From Phyllobacterium sp. T1293 (GTDB taxonomy: Bacteria; Pseudomonadota; Alphaproteobacteria; Rhizobiales; Rhizobiaceae), in assembly GCF_020731415.2 (NCBI RefSeq), contig NZ_CP088273.1:749001-813000 (forward strand): DNA of 64,000 nt, read 5' to 3'. A program made the translations under genes and the position numbers. The notes under the pieces were generated by a model. The model was not told the DNA's origin. It saw nothing but the letters and a program-made list of their open reading frames with translations, and ran no database searches. This document shows positions 58,349 to 64,000 of this stretch, piece by piece; positions within the stretch are counted from its first letter, which is position 1; the number at the start of each line of letters is the position of its first letter.

Positions 58349-59653
58349 TCAGGCCATTGGTTCCAAAATTGCCTGCTCACTATTGGCAAGATGCGGACTG
58401 GTGAAACCAAGCTTCTGCAATCCCTGCTGCACCTCAGGTGCGCTCATGAACAGTTTCCACAACAGGCCGGTGCGGTGGTTTTCAATCATCGTGACGATGG
58501 GGCCCTGATCAATGCCGAGATAGGTGCGGGCATACCAGCCGCTGGTTTGCGAGAATGCATCGACAAAACCAAAGCGGCCCCACATCTTTGCCTGCGGTAG
58601 TTTGAAGAAATGCCTGATGGCATTCATGGATTCATCGGGCAGATAGGGCAGACTGCAAAGAGCAGCTGTGGGTGCGATCAGGCCGAAATCCGATGCCGGT
58701 GAACTGACGACATAGCCCGCAGGGCCATGGCTGGAGGTCAGGCCCCAGTTGTCAGGGCCATAGCCGCGATACCCGTGCGGGTTTTCCACGCAATGCTGGT
58801 AGTTGATACGGACATGGTTGCAATTCTGCTGCCAATAATCGGCATAACGGTCGGAAAGGCCGCGTGGATCAAGGCCGCAGAACGAATAATGCGCGAAGAA
58901 CAGCGGGCCGCCATAATCAGGGCCAAGCGGCAGGTTGATGCCGTAGTAATCGCGCCGGTTGATAAACTGGCTGCCTTTGGCAAAACCCTCATGATAGATG
59001 TCAGCGTCAATGCCGTGTCTGGGTGCGCCAGCGGCCAGAACATAGGTAATGAGCGCTTCATTCCAGCCCTGAATGGGTACATTGCGGGCAAAATGGTAGC
59101 GGGGGCTGTGATGCCAGTACAGCACCTTCTCATCATGCTTGATGTGTGCCGTCCACTCGACGCCATGCCAGAGATGGTCGATCCGTTTGCGCAGTATGGT
59201 CTCATCGGGCGCTGGCGCGGTAAAATATTGCCTGACACAGAGCAGCCCCTGAAAGAGGAATGAGGTTTCGACAAGATCGCCGCCATCATCGCGCATGGAA
59301 AAGGGGATGGTTGATCCGTCGGCGCCATGAAAGAAATGCGGGAAGACGCCGTGATAGCGTTTGGTGTTCTCCAGCGCGGTCAGCATTGTCCCGATACGGG
59401 TGATGGCTTCCTGCCGTTCAATCCAGCCGCGCTCGATGGCCACGAGAATCGCCATGAAACCAAACCCGGTCGCGCCCGCTGCGACGAGATCATTGGCAGG
59501 ATCGGCATTTTTACCTGACCGGTCGCGTGCAAGACCACTTTGCAGATGCGCACCGTCCCAGAAATACTGGAAGCTTGCCCGCTGAACCCTATCCAGCAAA
59601 GCGGCATCATCGGCGGCGATGTCTGTGTTTTCACGCACGAATGTTTGATCCAT
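58349..59653 (-). CDS. Glycoamylase-family (PF10091) glycan hydrolase-like protein
   Basis: 434 residues. FQYFWDGAHLQSGLARDRSG near residue 30, GATGFGFMAILVAIERGW, and YGPDNWGLTSSHGPAGY match the glycoamylase domain found in GH144 beta-1,2-glucanases and at the end of cyclic glucan synthases (NdvB/Cgs). It has no signal peptide, so it would be cytoplasmic. A role in cyclic beta-1,2-glucan turnover is possible, as such glucans are typical of Rhizobiales, but it is inferred. Confidence 0.85.
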   Translation of the reverse strand: MDQTFVRENTDIAADDAALLDRVQRASFQYFWDGAHLQSGLARDRSGKNADPANDLVAAGATGFGFMAILVAIERGWIERQEAITRIGTMLTALENTKRYHGVFPHFFHGADGSTIPFSMRDDGGDLVETSFLFQGLLCVRQYFTAPAPDETILRKRIDHLWHGVEWTAHIKHDEKVLYWHHSPRYHFARNVPIQGWNEALITYVLAAGAPRHGIDADIYHEGFAKGSQFINRRDYYGINLPLGPDYGGPLFFAHYSFCGLDPRGLSDRYADYWQQNCNHVRINYQHCVENPHGYRGYGPDNWGLTSSHGPAGYVVSSPASDFGLIAPTAALCSLPYLPDESMNAIRHFFKLPQAKMWGRFGFVDAFSQTSGWYARTYLGIDQGPIVTMIENHRTGLLWKLFMSAPEVQQGLQKLGFTSPHLANSEQAILEPMA

Positions 59654-59700
59654 AAAGGCTGAATATTCCTGCTACAGGGCACAACGCCGCTACACTTGCC

Positions 59701-59719
59701 CAGATATATCCGATATCTG
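59701..59719. promoter_or_regulatory. Palindrome in a divergent promoter region
   Basis: CAGATAT-N5-ATATCTG, perfect arms, midway in the 151 bp between the glycoamylase-like and FAH-family genes. It may be an operator; the regulator is unknown. Confidence 0.5.
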
Positions 59720-59804
59720 TCTGATCTCCATACCATGTGTAGCGTGATCGTCCGTCTGCCAAGGTCAAATTGGACCAAGGCGATCAATCTCGTGTGAAAG
59801 GCCC

Positions 59805-60503
59805 ATGATGCAGAATGATCAATTCGTCTTCCAGCCGGTTTCGCAACCTGTCCTGCGCATAACCGGATCGGAAAAGCTGTTTCCTGTCCACCGGATTTAC
59901 TGCGTCGGTCGCAACTACGCCGATCACGCCATTGAAATGGGCCATGATCCGAACCGCGAGCCGCCGTTCTTTTTCCAGAAGAATCCGGACACACTCGTTA
60001 CCGGCAATGGTGATTTTCCTTACCCGTCCGGCTCCAACGATGTTCATTATGAAATGGAAATGGTGATCGCGCTGGGGAAGGGCGGATCGGATATCGCCGC
60101 GGACAAGGCACTTGAGCATGTGTTCGGCTATGCGGTCGGGCTTGATATGACCCGGCGCGATTTGCAGGGCGAAGCCAAGAAACTTGGCCGTCCGTGGGAA
60201 GTGGGCAAGGCTTTTGAAGCCTCTGCGCCCTGTTCGGACATTGTTCCCGCATCGAAAATCGGCCATCCGTCCTCGGGAGCGGTCTGGCTCAATGTGAATG
60301 GCAAGGAGCGTCAGCGCGGCGACCTGAAGCAGCTGATCTGGAATGTGCCGGAGACAATTGCTTATCTATCGACATTGTTCACGCTCCAAGCGGGCGATCT
60401 CATCTTTTCAGGAACACCTGCCGGGGTTGGTGCCATTGTCAGGGGCGATGAAATGCATGGCGGCGTTGATGGCATTGGCGAAATTCGCGCGCGGGTGGTT
60501 TGA
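59805..60503 (+). CDS. Fumarylacetoacetate hydrolase-family protein
   Basis: 232 residues. IYCVGRNYADHAIEMGHD, FFFQKNPDTLV, HYEMEMVIALG (metal-binding Glu residues) and GLDMTRRDLQ, then TGTPAGVG-like FSGTPAGVGAIVRGD. The family includes acylpyruvate hydrolases and isomerases that split C-C bonds of diketo acids. Substrate unknown. Divergent from the glycoamylase-like gene. Confidence 0.92.
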   Translation: MMQNDQFVFQPVSQPVLRITGSEKLFPVHRIYCVGRNYADHAIEMGHDPNREPPFFFQKNPDTLVTGNGDFPYPSGSNDVHYEMEMVIALGKGGSDIAADKALEHVFGYAVGLDMTRRDLQGEAKKLGRPWEVGKAFEASAPCSDIVPASKIGHPSSGAVWLNVNGKERQRGDLKQLIWNVPETIAYLSTLFTLQAGDLIFSGTPAGVGAIVRGDEMHGGVDGIGEIRARVV

Positions 60504-60821
60504 TCCCGGGGACGATTGCATTCAATTTTGCCAGCGAAGGGAAACAATTTCGCCGTTTCGCTCGCAAAAAAAGTGCAAAATAATTTTTTGAGGCTGATCT
60601 GCAGGAATTTGCCTTTATGCTCCGGGAGATTGGCCTCAAAATGCGATAATTCGGCCTGCAGAGGCAGCAAGTTTGACAGTTTTGTGTCTATGAACCGATT
60701 GTGCTCCGGCTAAGCAAATACGCATAACATTTTTGTTAGAAATTCCCCTGTTGTCTTTGAAATTAAATGGTCTATTGAAGATTCTGATTTCCTTGAACCA
60801 CAACTCCAGAGCACGCGTTTT
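60504..60821. other. Intergenic region upstream of unknown gene
   Basis: 318 bp, AT-rich in the right half (about 60700-60800), fitting a promoter. No hairpin of note and no ORF. Confidence 0.35.
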
Positions 60822-61304
60822 ATGAACCACCGCATTCTCTTTGGCTCCTATCCGATCCCGCGCTTTGCCGGGATTGCCAGCCATAATTTTGTGGTTTGGA
60901 CCGATGAGACAGGCCGTCCGCTCTACGAAATCAATGGCGGCGCAGCCAATGCGGATGACAGTTTCAACTATTGCGCGATCCGTGGCCGGCTGACGGCTGT
61001 CGTCACTGATTATTCCAACCGGGATCTCACCTATTATCCGGAGTTCTATGTGCGCCCGACATCGCGCACGACATTGCTGCTTGAGGGTAATTATGCAGCC
61101 ATTGCCACAAAATGGCGCGCGGCGGTCGATATGGCTGCCCGTATCCGGGCGTCCGACCTGGTTTACTCATTCCTGATCCAGAACAGCAATTCGGTGGCGA
61201 CAGCCATCGCAGAAGGCATGGGCCTTACACCACCATCTGCAGCTGTAGGTAGAGTACGGGCGCCGGGATCGTACCGTCACCTTGCTTTGGATCAGGCTGC
61301 CTAG
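60822..61304 (+). CDS. Protein of unknown function, 160 residues
   Basis: Not recognised. It has no signal peptide or membrane segment. Two conserved-looking blocks stand out: HNFVVWTDETGRPLYEINGG (21-40) and SFLIQNSNSVATAIAEGMGL (about 116-135). The HxF...NSNS(V/F)...MG pattern resembles circularly permuted papain/NlpC-like domains seen in some secreted toxins and hydrolases, but no catalytic cysteine is in an obvious place. ATG 60822 lacks a clear ribosome site. It stands alone before the mprF-like gene. Confidence 0.6.
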   Translation: MNHRILFGSYPIPRFAGIASHNFVVWTDETGRPLYEINGGAANADDSFNYCAIRGRLTAVVTDYSNRDLTYYPEFYVRPTSRTTLLLEGNYAAIATKWRAAVDMAARIRASDLVYSFLIQNSNSVATAIAEGMGLTPPSAAVGRVRAPGSYRHLALDQAA

Positions 61305-61469
61305 TAGCACAATTCACCAGAATGCAATAACTAACGGGTTATACACTCGATTTTGGCGCGGCCAAAGTTGAGTGTTGCCGCTGTTGTGGCATATTGACGC
61401 CATGATTGCCGAGCTTATGACGCCTGCCAAAAATCATCTTGGTTTTGGCTTTGTTGGAAAGACGACACA

Positions 61470-64000
61470 TTGATTTCGGACCCAGCCACGTCACCGGTTC
61501 ACAGCAATGAGAAAGCGCTGCAGCAGATCAATGCGCGCTCGCAGCTCAAATTGCCGTGGGGCAAGCGGACGAAATCTGCCCTGTTCACGTTCTTCGGCGT
61601 CGGTGTGGCTGTCCTCAGCCTGTTGGTGCTCACCCATCTGTCGAGCGAAATTTCCTTCCGCGCCGTCAAACATTCAATCCACGCTATCCCCAATAGCACG
61701 TTGCTGCTGGCACTGTTCTTCACATTTGTGAGTTTTGCCGCCGTTGCGCTCTATGATGTCGTGGCTGTTGAGACGATCGCGCCCAAGCGCGTGCCCTATT
61801 ATATTTCCGCGATGGCGGGGGCGGCGGGCTATGCCATTTCCAATGCGCTCGGCTTTTCGCTGCTGACGGGCGGTGCGCTGCGTTACCGGGTTTATGCGGC
61901 TGAAGGCATCAATGTTGCCGATATTGGCCGGATCATCGGCACGTCGTGGCTGGCGATCTGGTTTGCTTTTACCATCATGATTGCTGTTGCGCTGGTGATC
62001 GACCCGACGCGCATTCCGTGGATTGTATCGTTTGGCCCTGATCTTGATCAGTTTATCGGGGCATCAATCCTTGTGGCGGTTGCCGTGCTGCTGGTCTGGC
62101 TGTCGCGCCGCGAACGCACGCTGAAGATTGGCAAAGTATCGGTACGCCTGCCTTCGTCGCAGGGTGCCATGCTGCAGATCATCGCCGGTTTGGTTGATGT
62201 GGCCGCTGCTGCGGCAACACTCTATGTCCTGATGCCGCACGGGGCTGTGCCCAGTATTGCGGCCTTTGCGCTGATCTATGTGGTGGCTGTCGCCTTGGGT
62301 ATTATCAGCCATTCGCCCGGCGGTATCGGCGCATTTGAAGCCACGATGATTGCCGGTCTTGGCATTGGCCGTAACCCTGACGCCATTGCCGCTTTGCTGA
62401 CATACCGGGTGATTTACACCCTCATACCCTTTCTTTTGGCCATTATCGGCTTTGTAATTTCCGAAATATTGCGCCGCCGCCACCTGATCACAGGGCCGAC
62501 AATCCTGGCGGTGCGGGTGTTTGAAACGCTGATCCCGGCGCTATCAGCCGGTATTGCGTTTCTTGGTGGCATCGTCCTGCTGATTTCATCCGTCACGCCG
62601 GATTTCAGCCGCAGGCTTGAGGTGCTGTCGGACTTCGTGCCGATGCCGTTTCTGGAAATGTCACATCTTGGCGCCAGTTTTGTTGGTCTGGCCCTGCTGA
62701 TCGTGGCGCGCGGCCTTGCCCGGCGGCTATGGCGTGCCTGGGTCATGGCGGTCATCCTGTTCAGTCTTGGGGCCGTGTTCTCACTGGCCAAAGGATTGGA
62801 CTGGGAAGAAGCGCTGGCATTGACCTTGATGGCGGGCGTTCTCCTGCTATTCGGCGATTCTTTCTACCGCAAGCCCATGGGCGAAAGCTTCAGGCTGACA
62901 TGGGGCTGGCTCGCCAGTATAGGCACGACGGCTTTCGCCGTGCTGTGGCTTGGCTTCTTTGCCTACCGCCATGTGGAATATGCCAATCAGCTCTGGTGGG
63001 AATTTGCATGGGATGCGCAGGCATCCCGCTTCCTGCGTGGCAGCGTTCTGCTTCTGACTGTGCTGGCGGCGATCACGATCAATACGATTATCAACGGTGT
63101 CGGTCGGGGCAAGCTGCGCGCGCAGCCCATACCGGAGGGTGTGCCTGATATGGTGGCGCAATCGCCGCGTGCATCCGATGCGCTGGCGCTTCTGGGCGAT
63201 AAGCGTTTCCTGATGGACAATAAGGGGCGGGGCTTCGTCATGTATGCCCGCTCCGGCGGCAGTCTGGTATCGATGGGCGAGCCAGTTGGCAGCGATGATG
63301 CAATCGGTGATCTCGCATGGTCGTTCCGCGATATGGCTGACCGGTCAGGCGCGCGCACTGTTTTCTATGGTGTCGGCCCTGAACGGCTGCCGCTATTCCT
63401 CGACATGGGGCTTACCGCGTTGAAGCTGGGTGAAGTCGCGCGCGTGGAGCTTGCTGACTTTTCGCTGGAGGGTTCCAAGCGTCAGCCGCTGCGTTACGCG
63501 GCGCGGCGTCTGGAAAAGGAAGGCATTTCCTTTGAAATCCTGCCGCGGGAGCAGACAGCTGCGGTTATGAATGAATTGCGGGAAGTCTCCGATGCATGGC
63601 TCGAAATGAAGTCGGGTTCGGAAAAGCGCTTTTCGCTCGGTTCCTTCGAAGCGGATTATCTCTCGCATTTCGACATTGCGGTTCTGCGCAAGGAAGGCGC
63701 CATTGTCGCGTTCGCCAATGTCTGGCGCGGAGCAGGGCAGAAAGAAATTGCCGTTGATCTGATGCGCCACCGCCCGGATGCGTCCAGTGTGATCATGGAT
63801 GGTCTTTTCGCCAATCTGCTGATGGCCGCCAAGAACGAAGGCTATGAATGGTTCAATCTTGGCGCTGCGCCGCTATCGGGACTTTCCGACAGCCACCTTG
63901 CCTCCCGCTGGAACCGTATCGGCTCGTTCATCTACCGGCGGGGCGCGGAATTTTATCGATTTGACGGATTGCGCGCGTTCAAGGATAAGTTCGGCCCGAA
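61470..64000 (+). CDS. mprF: MprF-like phosphatidylglycerol lysyltransferase, 3' end cut by window
   Basis: At least 843 codons, open to the right edge. The N-terminal half has about 14 membrane segments (flippase domain; HSPGGIGAFEATMIAGLG is a family block). The C-terminal part is the cytosolic aminoacyl-transferase (DUF2156/GNAT-like), with GFVMYARSGGSLVSMGEPVG, SGSEKRFSLGSF and EWFNLGAAPLSGL. It adds lysine from Lys-tRNA to phosphatidylglycerol, lowering surface charge and giving resistance to cationic peptides and acid. The start is TTG 61470 (GGAAAG upstream), as no in-frame ATG lies before the first membrane segment. The end seems near, since FKDKFGP is close to the family C-terminus. 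Confidence 0.92.
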   Translation, partial: MISDPATSPVHSNEKALQQINARSQLKLPWGKRTKSALFTFFGVGVAVLSLLVLTHLSSEISFRAVKHSIHAIPNSTLLLALFFTFVSFAAVALYDVVAVETIAPKRVPYYISAMAGAAGYAISNALGFSLLTGGALRYRVYAAEGINVADIGRIIGTSWLAIWFAFTIMIAVALVIDPTRIPWIVSFGPDLDQFIGASILVAVAVLLVWLSRRERTLKIGKVSVRLPSSQGAMLQIIAGLVDVAAAAATLYVLMPHGAVPSIAAFALIYVVAVALGIISHSPGGIGAFEATMIAGLGIGRNPDAIAALLTYRVIYTLIPFLLAIIGFVISEILRRRHLITGPTILAVRVFETLIPALSAGIAFLGGIVLLISSVTPDFSRRLEVLSDFVPMPFLEMSHLGASFVGLALLIVARGLARRLWRAWVMAVILFSLGAVFSLAKGLDWEEALALTLMAGVLLLFGDSFYRKPMGESFRLTWGWLASIGTTAFAVLWLGFFAYRHVEYANQLWWEFAWDAQASRFLRGSVLLLTVLAAITINTIINGVGRGKLRAQPIPEGVPDMVAQSPRASDALALLGDKRFLMDNKGRGFVMYARSGGSLVSMGEPVGSDDAIGDLAWSFRDMADRSGARTVFYGVGPERLPLFLDMGLTALKLGEVARVELADFSLEGSKRQPLRYAARRLEKEGISFEILPREQTAAVMNELREVSDAWLEMKSGSEKRFSLGSFEADYLSHFDIAVLRKEGAIVAFANVWRGAGQKEIAVDLMRHRPDASSVIMDGLFANLLMAAKNEGYEWFNLGAAPLSGLSDSHLASRWNRIGSFIYRRGAEFYRFDGLRAFKDKFGP

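Overview
The window reads as chromosomal DNA of an alphaproteobacterium of the order Hyphomicrobiales (Rhizobiales), close to the Brucellaceae/Phyllobacteriaceae. This rests on the protein sequences (a CckA hybrid kinase, an alpha-type DksA that has lost its zinc cysteines, the ATPase zeta inhibitor, a RecA very like that of Brucella), on a GAAC-N7-GAAC SOS box in front of recA, and on a scattered purine gene set. It is mostly core genome. No tRNA, rRNA, CRISPR array, intact insertion sequence or prophage was found.

Layout. 1-7.7 kb: YcjX-like GTPase (cut by the window edge), SixA-like phosphatase, dksA, a FliO-like membrane protein, cckA and an ArsR-type regulator. 8-12.2 kb: an atypical SDR protein, a GNAT acetyltransferase, an OmpA-like lipoprotein and the pseudouridine-degrading pair psuK-psuG. 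12.5-16.6 kb: recA and alaS. 16.6-19.5 kb: a gene-poor, degenerate stretch with short tandem repeats, one lipoprotein ORF, a histidine phosphatase broken by one in-frame amber codon, and a second diverged copy of the icd 3' end plus terminator. 19.6-31.9 kb: icd, trmJ-murI, a luciferase-like oxidoreductase, an NAD(P)-binding protein divergent from its likely HxlR regulator, an extensin-like protein, rpsD, glsA, and ttcA overlapping an IMPase-family gene. 31.9-48.1 kb: MFS efflux, grxD, bolA and the dispersed purine genes purL, purQ, purS, purC and purB, interleaved with a MocR regulator, two DUF1127 genes, a GST, the ATPase zeta subunit, an HpcH/HpaI aldolase and a VOC protein with a Tat-like leader; then rpe. 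48.1-55.8 kb: a substrate-binding protein coupled to a P1-family peptidase, then a tightly coupled operon (flavin reductase, MoxR ATPase, CoxE-like VWA protein, split XdhC, MoeA/MobA-like fusion) that looks like a maturation module for a molybdenum hydroxylase whose structural genes are not here. 55.8-64 kb: an alpha/beta hydrolase, a lipoprotein, a lipid kinase, a glycoamylase-family protein, a FAH-family enzyme, an unknown 160-residue protein and an MprF-like lysyltransferase running off the end.

The most unusual non-coding content is a set of dispersed intergenic palindromic repeats. Family A has ends made of a reiterated GAACCAC heptamer next to a GTCGAACC/GAGCTTGTC core. Family B is a palindrome built on CGTCATCCTCGGG. 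Family C has CTCCCCC/GGGGGAG ends. They sit inside or beside one another, and one B copy has grown a 22-23 bp tandem array. A separate hairpin-rich block of about 215 bp at 24.44-24.65 kb is explained by none of these families and is the best candidate for an unrecognised structured element.
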